This document shows, piece after piece, positions 24,501 to 34,825 of a DNA stretch of 64,000 nucleotides. How positions within the stretch are numbered: the stretch's first letter is position 1; every line of letters begins with the position of its first letter. The DNA comes from Ichthyophis bannanicus (Eukaryota; Chordata; Amphibia; Gymnophiona; Ichthyophiidae), in NCBI GenBank assembly GCA_033557465.1, contig CM066048.1, positions 12,500,305 to 12,564,304 of the forward strand, in the 5' to 3' direction. The translations under genes and the position numbers were made by a program. Under the pieces are notes generated by a model. That model was not told the DNA's origin. It was given only the letters and a program-made list of their open reading frames with translations, and made no database searches.

Positions 24501-27500
24501 AAACTTGGAATATACAACAACACTGTAGAAATAAAACTATATATTAATTTCCTCTTGTACTAAACAAAGCGCAAAAATTAATGATGCACATTTCCCAGAG
24601 CTGACATATTCCAGTTAATAAATTCAAATAAAGAGATATTTTTCTACCTTTTGTGCATTTTTTTCAGTTGCAATTGTTCCAGCCACTTTCTTCTGGTTTC
24701 TTCGTGTCTTCTGCTAACTCTCCATCTGCTGTCCATTTGTCCTTTCTTCTGTCTTCTTGGTTTTTTTTCCATTCTCTCTCTACATCTGCTTTAACATACT
24801 AATCTTTCTCCTTTGGCTCTTTCCTCATTCCTATTTCATCTACTCAAAATTTACCCCTCCATCCTCAATCCCCACTTACTCTCCCAATACCCGGCCAATT
24901 GTAGATTTTTTATCCCTCCCACACAAAATATTTTTCCCCTCTCCATTTTACTCTCCCAGCCCCATCCCATTCTAATCCTCCCCCAACACCAGCTCCCTTC
25001 TAGTTCCAGCCTCACCCAGCATCCATTCCCTTCTAGTCCCTGCATCAGCCCATTTCCAGTCCTAGCAGCCCCCCAACCCAATACCAGTCCTATCCCCCCC
25101 TCATCAACCCACTTCCAGTCCTAACCCCCCATCACCCCATTTTCAGTTTAAGCCCCCCCCTATAACCCATTACCAGTCCTAACCCCCCACTTCCAGTCAG
25201 CCCCCCATAGCCCATTGCCAGTCCTAACCCCCCCATCAGCCCACAGTCCATTACCAGTCCTAACCCCATCAGCCCACCTCAAGTCCTAACCCCTCCCCAT
25301 CAGCCCATTTCTTGTCCCTGCCCCCCCATAGCCCATTATCAGTCCTAAACCCCCCCATAGCCCATTACCAGTCCTAACCCCATCAGACCACCTCCAGTGT
25401 TAACCCCCCATCAGCCCATTTCCAGTCCTAACCCCACCCAACAGCCCACCTCAAGTCCTAACCCCGCCCCATCGGCCCCTTAGCAGTCCTAACCCCCCCC
25501 CCTAGCCCATTAGCAGTCCTAACCCCCCCTCTCTAGCCCATTAGCAGTCCTAACCCCCCCCCCCATAGCCCATTACCAGTCCTAACCCCCATCACCCCCA
25601 TTTCCAGACAGCCCCCTTCAGCCCACAGCCCATTAGCAGTCCTAACCCCCCCTAGCCCATTAGCAGTCCTAACCCCCCCCTCCTTGCCCTTTAGCAGTCC
25701 TAACCCCCCCAGCCCATTAGCAGTCCTAACCCCCCCCTCCTAGCCCATTAGCAGTCCTAACCCCCCCCCCCCAGCCCATTAGCAGTCCTAACCCCCCCTC
25801 CTAGCCCATTAGCAGTCCTAACCCCCCCCAGCCCATTAGCAGTCCTAACCCCCCCTAGCCCATTAGCAGTCCTAACCCCCCCTAGCCCATTAGCAGTCAT
25901 AACCCCCCCCCTCCAAGCCCATTAGCAGTCCTAACCCCCCATCACCCCATTTCCAGACAGCCCCCATCAGCCCACAGCCCATTAGCAGTCCTAACCCCCC
26001 CTAGCCCATTAGCAGTCCTAACCCCCCTCCTAGCCCATTAGCAGTCCTAACCCCCCCAGCCCATTAGCAGTCCAAACCCCCCCAGCCCATTAGCAGTCCT
26101 AACCCCCCCCCTGCCCATTACCAGTCCTAACCCCCCATCACCCCATTTCCAGACAGCCCCCATCAGCCCACAGCCCATTAGCAGTCCTAACCCCCCCCTC
26201 CTAGCCCATTAGCAGTCCTAACCCCCCCCCTCCTAGCCCATTAGCAGTCCACACCCCCCCAGCCCATTAGCAGTCCTAACCCCCCCCTAGCCCATTAGCA
26301 GTCCTAACCCCCCCCTCCTAGCCCATTAGCAGTCCTAACCCCCCCCTCCTAGCCCATTAGCAGTCCAAACCCCCCCCCCAGCCCATTAGCAGTCCTAACC
26401 CCCCCTAGCCCATTAGCAGTCCTAACCCCCCTCCTAGCCCATTAGCAGTCCTAACCCCCCCCCCCCCCCCCCCCCTCCTAGCCCATGTGCATTCCTAACC
26501 CCCCCAGCCCATTAGCAGTCCAACCCCCCCCCCAGCCCATTAGCAGTCCTAACACCCCCCCCCCCCCGGCAAATTTAAAAAAAGAAAAAGAGGGCTCTGG
26601 CTGCTGCCGCGGACGCGGCAGCATGCAGTGTCCCGCGGGGCCCCCTCCGCCCGCTAAGCCCCTCTGCAAGGGCTTTCAGATTCGCGAGGGAGACAGCGTC
26701 TCCCTCGCGTCTCTTGTTAAGCCCGCAGGGGCTAATGGGAAATTTCCCATCAGTCCCTCGCGTCTAAAGGGGCTGATGGGAAATTTCCCATTAACCCCTA
26801 CGGGCTTAACAGAGACGCGAGGGAGACGCTGTCTCCCTCGCGAATCTGAAAGCCCTTGCAGAGGGGCTTAGCGGGCGGAGGGGGCCCCGCGGGACACTGC
26901 ATGCTGCCGCGTCCGCGGCAGCAGCCAGAGCCCGCTTTTTCTTTTTTTGCGGACCTTCACGCGTGCCAGCTGCAAGGCCTTCGCGTGCCACAGCTGGCAC
27001 GCGTGCCATAGGTTCGCCATCGCTGTCCTAGATCCTTCATGGCTTCGAGAAACGCCTTTGAGTGAGAGTCTTGCAGGGAGGGGAGGTTGAAGTCTCCTAG
27101 TACCCAGCTTGTTGTATGCGGGCTCTGGGAGTTTGCGGCTGCATCGATTATTGTTGTTAGTGCGTCTGCATCAGATGATGGAGCTCTGTAGAGTAGATTG
27201 ATGGAGGAACACTTGTTCTCTATCGAGATTGTGTCTAGGAGCGGTGAGCTGGTTGCATCTTTTATGTTGAATTGAAGATCAGATCTGGTGATGGCGAGGA
27301 CGCCGCCTCCTCTTTTGGCAGCTCTGTGAGATGTATGGATAGAGAAGTTAGCAGGCAGGAACTGGTTGAGTATCACGTTGTCATCACAGGAAAGCCATGT
27401 CTCGGTGATCAGTAATAGGTCAAGGTTATGTAGTGATATCATATCTGAGATGACCGGCCATTTTGTACGAACAGATCGGGCATTTACAAGGGCACATTTC

Positions 27501-27745
27501 ATGATTCGAGGGAGGGGGTTTTCTCCTTGTTTCTTCTTCTTGTTGTGTTGTAATGATACCTGCAGGAGGTGGTGGTGGTGAATTTGGGAGGTTTCTCGTG
27601 ATTCATAGAATGGGGTATCTGGCCACCTCTTTCTATAACTGTGGATAGTTGGTATGTGATTGTTGTTAGCGTATAGGCCAGTGACATTGCTTAAGCCCGT
27701 AGCAAGGAGGTAGAGGGCAATCGAGATGATGCAGGGTAGGGCCAT
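21576..27745 (-). CDS. L2 ORF2 (endonuclease-reverse transcriptase), split by hAT insertion
   Basis: ORF2 nicks target DNA and reverse-transcribes the L2 RNA. Exonic parts are 27745-27026 and 23950-21576. Removing the hAT element and one copy of its 8-bp duplication leaves 3,087 bases, exactly 1,029 codons including the stop, and the frames agree across the junction. The endonuclease is in the first part: ALVNARSVRTKW, LLITETWLS with catalytic Glu, GGGVLAI, and VLGDFNLPS. The second part holds the end of the endonuclease (SDHSLILFQ) and the RT: ESYRPIASIPMLAKIMEK, CQHGFR, FLDIAAAFDSVSH, GVPQGSSLSALLFNIYM, and the catalytic IYADDVLLY. The L2 C-terminal blocks follow (IPHFDYANAILQGLP, HVTPIMKQLHWLPI, IWNNLP). 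The hAT insertion disrupts the gene today. Confidence 0.85.
24880..26570 (+). repeat. C-rich minisatellite inside hAT
   Basis: Dozens of degenerate units built on AGCCCATTAGCAGTCCTAAC plus a variable run of C, about 25-30 bp each. Order increases to the right: the first part is diverged (CCAGTCCTA-type) and the best units lie at 25480-26560. There are homopolymer C runs up to about 20 bases near 26453-26475. Confidence 0.9.
26577..26948. repeat. Large palindrome at the right end of hAT
   Basis: Arms of about 180 bp with a loop near 26757-26768. Paired blocks include GCTGCCGCGGACGCGGCAGC, CTAAGCCCCTCTGCAAGGGC and GGGAAATTTCCCAT, each with its complement in the opposite arm. Arms are nearly identical by eye and very CpG-rich. 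The RNA or single strand would form one long hairpin. Confidence 0.85.
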
Positions 27746-28578
27746 TTTGTGTGCTTTGTTGCGGTGTGGATCTGGGCTGGGAAGTTGGTTGGTGGTGGTG
27801 GTGAGGTATGTTGCCTGGTTGTGATAGTTTTGCTCTCTCTTTGGTTCAGTTGTAGGAGGGATGTGGTTTGTGGTGGGCTCCCGATCTATTGGGATTACTG
27901 GAGTTTACATATTGCATTTTAAAACCATATTGCATTTTAAACCATAGGATAGAGATTCTTCAGGATTTAAGTTGCGTGTACACCGTCTGTTAGTGATGGT
28001 TACCGTGGTTGCTGATGGCAGATAAAGGCTGGTAATATTAGATAACTGCAAAATACACAGGTATACTGAGTCAAAGTTAACTGGGACTGGCTGGTTACAT
28101 AGATTATACAACCTACCTTAGAGGTAATTGTAAATAGGAGGTTAAACTGATAAAATCTGTAAGAATAGGGCTAGTAGCAGGTTACACAAGTATCAATTAT
28201 TTGATCTAACTAGATCTAGCAGGTTATATAGTTATGCTACATACATCATAGGACAAGTGTAGATGATACGTTAGTCTGGTAGTATCAGGATATATGTATG
28301 AGCAATATTTTCTTGGAATTTACAGTAAATGGTACTTCTGTTTGGGTTGTCAAGTCCTCTAATTCTAAGACGGTTACAGTGTAGGGTAGATACTATGCTT
28401 AGAGTGCATTGGCTTTACTTGCGTTTTCGCGGTTTGGTGTTCTGGGTTTGTTCCCTGCTGGTCTTCGGGGTCTGGTGGTTGGAGAATGGCCTCCGTCACT
28501 GGCCTCCGCCTAAGGGCCACGCCAAAGGGCCCTCTGGCGAGGCCCTCAGGCGCGGGACCGCCAGGCACGGGCGCACCC

Positions 28579-29699
28579 GATGGCGCGAAGATTTAAATGG
28601 CGTTGCACAGCCCCGACTGGGCTGTGTGCAGCAGATGGCCCCTCCTGCCGCTGGTGGCTCGATCCCCGGGAAGGGGAGAGCTGCTGGAGGTGGTGGGGGC
28701 TGAAGAGGATGAGCGCCCGATGGCGCGAAGATTTAAATGGCGTTGCACAACCCCGACTGGGCTGTGTGCAGCAGATGGCCCCTCCTGCCGCTGGTGGCTC
28801 GATCCCGGGGAAGGGGAGAGCTGCTGGAGGTGGTGGGGGCTGAAGAGGATGAGCGCCCGATGGCGCGAAGATTTAAATGGCGTTGCACAGCCCCGACTGG
28901 GCTGTGTGCAGCAGATGGCCCCTCCTGCCGCTGGTGGCTCGATCCCCGGGAAGGGGAGAGCTGCTGGAGGTGGTGGGGGCTGAAGAGGATGAGCGCCCGA
29001 TGGCGCGAAGATTTAAATGGCGTTGCACAGCCCCGACTGGGCTGTGTGCAGCAGATGGCCCCTCCTGCCGCTGGTGGCTCGATCCCCGGGAAGGGGAGAG
29101 CTGCTGGAGGTGGTGGGGGCTGAAGAGGATGAGCGCCCGATGGCGCGAAGATTTAAATGGCGTTGCACAGCCCCGACTGGGCTGTGTGCAGCAGATGGCC
29201 CCTCCTGCCGCTGGTGGCTCGATCCCCGGGAAGGGGAGAGCTGCTGGAGGTGGTGGGGGCTGAAGAGGATGAGCGCCCAATGGCACGAAGATTTAAATGG
29301 CGTTGCACAGCCCCGACTGGGCTGTGTGCAGCAGATGGCCCCTCCTGCCGCTGGTGGCTCGATCCCCGGGAAGGGGAGAGCTGCTGGAGGTGGTGGGGGC
29401 TGAAGAGGATGAGCGCCCGATGGCGCGAAGATTTAAATGGCGTTGCACAGCCCCGACTGGGCTGTGTGCAGCAGATGGCCCCTCCTGCCGCTGGTGGCTC
29501 GATCCCCGGGAAGGGGAGAGCTGCTGGAGGTGGTGGGGGCTGAAGAGGATGAGCGCCCGATGGCGCGAAGATTTAAATGGCGTTGCACAGCCCCGACTGG
29601 GCTGTGTGCAGCAGATGGCCCCTCCTGCCGCTGGTGGCTCGATCCCCGGGAAGGGGAGAGCTGCTGGAGGTGGTGGGGGCTGAAGAGGATGAGCGCCCG
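28579..29699. repeat. Tandem array of eight 140-bp GC-rich units
   Basis: Units start with (G)ATGGCGCGAAGATTTAAATG at 28579, 28719, 28859, 28999, 29139, 29279, 29419 and 29559, and stop sharply at 29699. They are nearly identical; differences are single bases, for example AATGGCACG at 29279. Because 140 is not a multiple of 3, overlapping open frames of 128 codons appear in every unit; I regard these as artefacts. On the minus strand each unit has CCATTTAAATCTTCGCGCC, a TATA-like and E2F-like pairing. The array lies at the 5' side of the minus-strand L2. Confidence 0.9.
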
Positions 29700-31230
29700 A
29701 TGTTCAGTAATGGAGAGAGCCAACAGGTCAATAACATGAAGATTACTAAAAAGATTGGAGGAGACTGGGCGAGATTGAGGCGGGGGTGATGAAGAGTGAA
29801 GCTTAGCAGGTGATGGTCAGATAAGGGATGAACTGAGGTACTATAATAAAGCATAACATTTTACACAATAGCAGATTCCTCAATGAAGCCAAGTGTTACT
29901 TTAATTACAAGAATTAAATTCTTGCAAGAATGGTTGCCTGACTGAACAGACACATTTATCCTCTGTTTCACAGTTCTTTTATAGTACACTATGTCCTCTC
30001 CCTCTCCCAGCATGTCTATAACTCATTGGTTAATACTGTCTCACTCCACTTCTTGCACTTCCACACCTGTGGCAGGCTACGTGTTACTAGCCACGTAGTC
30101 TCTCCTTCCAGGATGCACACATACAACAAAGGGAGTTAGAAAGTCATTACATACAAAATTATATTATAGAGTGGTAGATGAGTGGAATACAAAAATGATA
30201 TTACATTGTAAAAATAACATATCACATTTGTTTATATCAGTATAGAGGTTTGAGGGTAAGCAATTAGAGAAGAAAACAAGGTCGAGGCAGTGGCCATGCT
30301 GGTGAGCAATGTTCCCGCTAACCTGCGCTCGGTCTGCTGCCAACATTTCTGCCTGTGGGGGGAGGTGCAGAGCAATCGACGCTCTGCCCCACTCCCCACC
30401 AGCAGGAATGCTGGCGGAGGACCCAGTGCAGATTAAAGAGAACATCGCGAGGGTGCTGCAGTGTGCGTTAGACACAGAGTCTAACACATGCCGCAGAACT
30501 CTCGCAATGTTCTCTTTAATCTGCACCTGGTCCTCCGCCTGCATTCCTGCCGGTGGGGGAAAGGGCAGAGCGTCAATCGCTCTGCACCTCCCCCCGCCGG
30601 CAGGAATGTTGGCGGCGGACCCAACGCAGGTTAGCGAGAACATTGCTGGTGAGTGGGGACAGAACAGCAAAGCTAGAGGTTGAATGATGAGGTAAGGGAG
30701 AGGAGCTTTAAAATACAAGGGTCCAAGGGGATTATCAACATGAATGTTAAAATCACCGAGAATAAGGGATGTTGAAGATGAATCCAGAAGATGGAAAGCC
30801 GCGAATCAAAGTCACTGAGTAAGGTAGAAGTGCACTTGTCAGGGGGTCAATAAATAGCAGCTAGCCAGAGAGGTATAGAATAAAAAGCCAGATGTAGTTG
30901 ACTTCAAAGGAGGGAAAGGAGTGAGACTGAGGCAGAAAGAGGGGTTGATATTGGCAGGAATGAGAGAGTAGAAACCTAACACCACCACCACAGACAGTGG
31001 TTCGAGGCATGTGGGAGAATTGGTAGCCATCATGACAGAGGGCAGTGACTGAAGCTGAGTCTTCTGGGAGGAGACAGGTCTCAGTTAGAGCAAGAAGATG
31101 AAGGGCATTAGAGATAAAGAGATCATGAGTAAAAGCAAGTTTATTAGAGATGGAATGTGTGTTCCACAAGGCTCATGAAAAAGGGAGAGAGGAAGGGAAA
31201 CGGAGAGGGATATGAATACGATTTCAGCAA
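29700..31230 (-). mobile_element. Second L2 LINE, endonuclease region (minus)
   Basis: Minus-strand L2 endonuclease pieces: WNTHSISNKLAFTHDLFI and HLLALTETCLLPED at 31169-31060, LILGDFNIHVDNPLGPLYF at about 30770-30710, and LSDHHLLSFTLHHP at about 29830-29780. A palindromic hAT MITE (30307-30645) and an unidentified piece at about 29860-30160 interrupt it. Both the 3' and the far 5' ends are unclear. Confidence 0.7.
30307..30645. mobile_element. Palindromic hAT MITE
   Basis: 339 bp, flanked by a perfect 8-bp duplication CTGGTGAG (30299-30306 and 30646-30653). Ends are CAATGTTCCCGCTAACCTGCG and the complement of CAATGTTCTCGCTAACCTGCG. Almost the whole element is two inverted arms meeting near 30478-30482, so it is a fold-back hAT derivative with no coding capacity. 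It lies within the L2 endonuclease fragment. Confidence 0.9.
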
Positions 31231-32047
31231 TTGCATGAGGATCTGTCCTAGGAGTGTTACAAAAGTCTGGGGCGGGGGGGCGACTAGGGTTGGGATTGAT
31301 ATCCCCAGATGAGAGGAGGAGAGGGAAGCAGGAGAATGCAGGGCCGAGATGAGGCAGGATGGTGGTAACGAGGGTGGGGTTCTTTTATAGAGAGAGGTGA
31401 TGGCTGAATGAGAGGAAGAAAATGCTGAAGCTCAAGAGCTGATGATAGGGCAGATGACAAGATAGTGGGAGAAGTGAGGATAGTAAAGAGTGGATGATCA
31501 GGAGGGAGGCTTGAAGATGTTGGTATGAGGGGAGAACATTGATTTTATGCTTATTTGCAGTTACATCTCCAGCTCAGATATTCTGGGGACGTGCAGGAGG
31601 ATTGGGGAGGAAGAGCTGTTAATGCTCAGTCAGCGATGGTGTGGCTGGGAGATGGAATATAGAAAGGATTGCTGGGCTCCTTCCTGTGTGAGCTTCCTTC
31701 GCAGATCTCAGGACATGTAGAAGGAGATGAAGAGATGATGGCTTAAGAGGAGATGGTGTTGGCCAATGTTACATTACCCTTAGGCATGACAGAGCTAGAG
31801 AGGGCCATGAGTGAAGGCCCTGAGATGGAGTTAAGGAATTTCTCTTTACAGATCTTCTCTTAAGTTTCTTCTTTCGTATCCTCCTTGTCCTCTTTAACTC
31901 TGTCCTCCAGACTGATGGGGAACCAGCTGATCTTTGGCTCCCTTGGTGACAAAGGGGATGGGAAAGGCTCTTGTTTCCATGGCAGAGCAGTACAAGTCCT
32001 ATAGATGCCTTGAAAACACAAGATCAAACCCATGTAAAAGCAACCTG
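31231..32047. other. Purine-rich sequence, no gene recognised
   Basis: Plus-strand purine-rich tract with many AGGAGG and GAGATG runs. No motif supports a gene; it may be upstream L2 sequence. Confidence 0.35.
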
Positions 32048-34165
32048 ATAAATGGAAACATAGAAACATAGAAATATGACGACAGAAAAAGACCACATGG
32101 CCTATCTAGTCTGTCCTTCCTTATCAACAACTACAACAGTCCCCTTTTTACCTTTAGAGATCCTCTGTGTTTGTCCCATGCTTTTTTTAATTCAGTTACT
32201 GTCCTCATCTCTACCACCTCCACTGGGAGACTATTCCACGGATCCACTACTCTTTCCGTAAAGAAATATTTCCGCATATCACTCCTGAATCTATCTCCCT
32301 TCACCCACATCCTATGTCCCCTCATAGCAGAACTTGTTTTCAATTGAAAGAGGCTCTCTCCCTGAACATTTATGCCACGGAGGTATTTAAACATCTCAAT
32401 GATATCACCTCTATCCCGCCTTTCCTCTAAGGTGTGCATATTCAGATCCTTAAGTCTGTCCTCATATGCTTTATAATGAAGACCACTAATCATTTTAGTA
32501 GCCACCCTCTGCACCAACTCCACCTGTTCACATCCTTTTGAAGGTGCGGTCTCCAGAATTGCACACTATACTCCAAATGAGGTCGCACCAAAGACTTATA
32601 CAGAGGCATTATCACCTCCTTTCTTCTGCTAGCCATTCCTCTCGGTATGCACCCAAGCATCCTTCTTGCCATCCCTTTTCCACCTCTTTAGCTACTTTAA
32701 GATCATCAGACACAACCACGCCTAGGTCCCGCTCTTCTTTAGTGGACAAAAGTACTTCACCCCCTATACTATATTGCTCCCTTGGATTGCTGCAGCCCAA
32801 ATGCATGATCTTACATTTTTTAACATTAAATCCCAGCTGCCAAATTCTAGACCATTCTTCAAGCTTAGCTAGATCCCTCCTCATGTTATCTACACCTTCC
32901 TGGGTGTCTACTCTATTGCAGATTTTGGTATCATCCGCAAAGAGGCAAACCTTACCCGACAGCCCTTCTGCTATATCACTAACAAAAATGTTAAAAAGAA
33001 TTGGACCAAGGACAGATCCCTGGGGCACACCACTGGTAACATCCTTCTCCTCAGAGTGAGCTCCATTTACTTGTACTCTTTGTCGCCTCCCACCCAACCA
33101 ATTTCTAACCCAAGCAGTAACTTTAGGGTCCAACCCTAGGGTGCTCAGTTTGTTTATAAGTCGCCTGTGAGGAACAGTGTCAAAGGCCTTACTGAAATCT
33201 AAATACACCACATCTAGGGCTCTCCCTCGGTCCAACTCCCTGGTCACCCATTCAAAGAAATCAATCAGATTTGTCTGACAAGACCTGCCTCTGGTGAATC
33301 CATGCTGCCTTGGATCCTGTAATCCGCTGGACTCCAGAAACCTCACTATTTTCTCTTTCAGCAGCGTTTCCAATAATTTACTCACAACCGAAGTTAAACT
33401 AACCAGCCTGTAGTTTTCAACCACATCCTTACTTCCGCTTTCGTGTAAAGGCACCACATGAGCCTCTCTCCAGTCCTTTTGCACCACTCCCGACTCCAAC
33501 GAAGCATTGAAAAGGTCAGTCAGTGGAGCTGCTAGATCGTCCCTAAGTTCCCTCAGTATTCTAGGGTGTATCCCATCTGATCCCATCGTTTTGTCTATTT
33601 TAAGTTGAGCTAGTTTCTCACAAACAAGTCTTCTGAAAATTGTTCAAGATGTTCCTCACTTTTGTTCCTGTTTGTGGGTGTTTTCTGAGGTCCTGCTCCT
33701 GGTTCTTCATCTGTGAACACAGAACAGAAATATTTGTTAAGCAATTCCGCTTTATCTTTATCAGCTTCTACAAATTCCTCCTCTGTACCCTTGAGTCTGA
33801 CAATACCACTTTTGCCCTTCCTCTTCTCACTAATATATCTGAAAAATGTCTTATCCCCCCATTTTATTGCATTGGCTATTTCCTCCTCCTATTGAATCTT
33901 TGCCTTCCTGACTACTTCTCTAAGTTTTTCCAAATACAGATGCCTGTCTTCCTCTCTCTGTGATCTCTTGTATTTCATGAAAGCCTCCCTCTTTTTCTTC
34001 ACTTTTACAGCTACTTCTTTAGGAACCCATAGCGGTCGCCTTTTCCTTTTACCTTTATTTGCCATTTTAACAAAGAGGTTTGTTGCCCTTAAAATATCCC
34101 CTTTCAGTTTTGCCCACTGTTTTTCTACATCCCCCAGCTGTTCCGATCCCATAGGCAAACCAATG
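32048..34165 (-). mobile_element. CR1 LINE, second lineage (minus, copy G)
   Basis: The 3' tail on the plus strand is GAAACATAGAAACATAGAAA (units of TTTCTATG on the element strand), distinct from the TTCTTATG tail of copies A-D. ORF2 remains fill the rest. It is 5'-truncated upstream of the RT near 34165. Confidence 0.85.
32131..34158 (-). pseudogene. CR1 second-lineage ORF2 (RT), broken
   Basis: Minus-strand RT: an N-terminal part at 34158-33889, then a long frame at 33586-32612. The long frame carries [93 protein letters not shown] and STKEERDLGVVVSDDLK. Frameshifts near 32690 and 32530 separate the C-terminal blocks ([11 protein letters not shown] at about 32600, YFFTERVVDPWNSLP at about 32260). 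The first part of ORF2, the endonuclease, is absent. Only about 60% of residues match the first CR1 lineage by eye. Confidence 0.85.
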
Positions 34166-34825
34166 TGACAGCATACAAGTAGCCTGTAGTACTTGTCTGT
34201 ACTCTATTTGCACTTTCTTTCTGCTTTGTCCTTGTTCCTTATTTCCCACCTCTGCCACCACTTCTCATGCAGCCTCCCTCCTCATCCCTTTCTTATTAAA
34301 GAAAGATCTCTTGGGATAACTTTTGCTGACTGTGGCAGTATTTCCCTTTTCTTATTTTGTCTGATGATTCTCTAACATTACTATATATGCTTTGTTCATT
34401 GATAAGAAATCTTCACCGTTTTCCTTTTACCTGACTTTAAGATTACTTTGTTAATGAATTTTGTGGCTATTTCTCTGACTATCACAATGACTACAAATAT
34501 TAATTAGCAGGTGAAACAGTATTTGGATGTAGCTCATGCCCTTTTCAGTAATAGCTGAAGGCGAGTTACATTTAGGTAAAATCGGTATTATTTACTTCGG
34601 CTGCACCTCAAATTATAAAACAAGTGTTCTTGCCCAATTATAATGGTGTGATATAAAATGCAAGCTCTTACCTGACCAGGACAGGATATCCTGTGACTGT
34701 GGGAGCTCTTCTGTTGGATCTACCACAGCACTGAGCGACCCGCTGGATGGTATTGTGCTGCTGACACTTCCTCTTTCCTCCTCACTGTCGACCTCAGTAA
34801 CTGTACTGAGGCTATGAGTGAAGGT
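34166..34825. other. No gene recognised
   Basis: AT-rich sequence between CR1 copy G and solo LTR b. The short open frames carry no motif. Confidence 0.4.

Larger units (their letters stand above)
23951..27025. mobile_element. Non-autonomous hAT DNA transposon
   Basis: Ends are CAGTGATGGCTAACCT on the left and the complement of CAGCGATGGCGAACCT on the right, so the terminal inverted repeats match at 14 of 16 positions. An 8-bp target duplication TCCTAGAT lies at 23943-23950 and 27026-27033, the hallmark of hAT. No transposase frame is present. Inside are an AT-rich left part, a large C-rich minisatellite (about 24880-26570) and a large palindrome (about 26577-26948). It sits in L2 ORF2. Confidence 0.9.
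21368..28578 (-). mobile_element. L2 LINE, long copy with intact ORF2 apart from hAT insertion
   Basis: A minus-strand L2-clade LINE. Its 3' end, with (TTTA)n seen on the plus strand at 21368-21389 and the GCGCGGTT end box, touches the tail of CR1 copy C. ORF2 runs 27745 to 21576 with a hAT element at 23951-27025 inside it. The likely 5' UTR lies at 27746-28578, becomes GC-rich beyond 28480, and runs into eight 140-bp tandem units. The lack of decay in ORF2 suggests a young insertion. Confidence 0.85.

Noticed and set aside
28329..29789. Series of overlapping 60-137-codon open frames in both directions
   Set aside because: They are by-products of a 140-bp tandem repeat without stops; the same peptide recurs every 140 bases in shifting frames.
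30309..30683. 124-codon open frame on the plus strand and 184-codon frame on the minus strand
   Set aside because: Both lie in the palindromic hAT MITE, and the two halves encode near-identical peptides because of the inverted arms.
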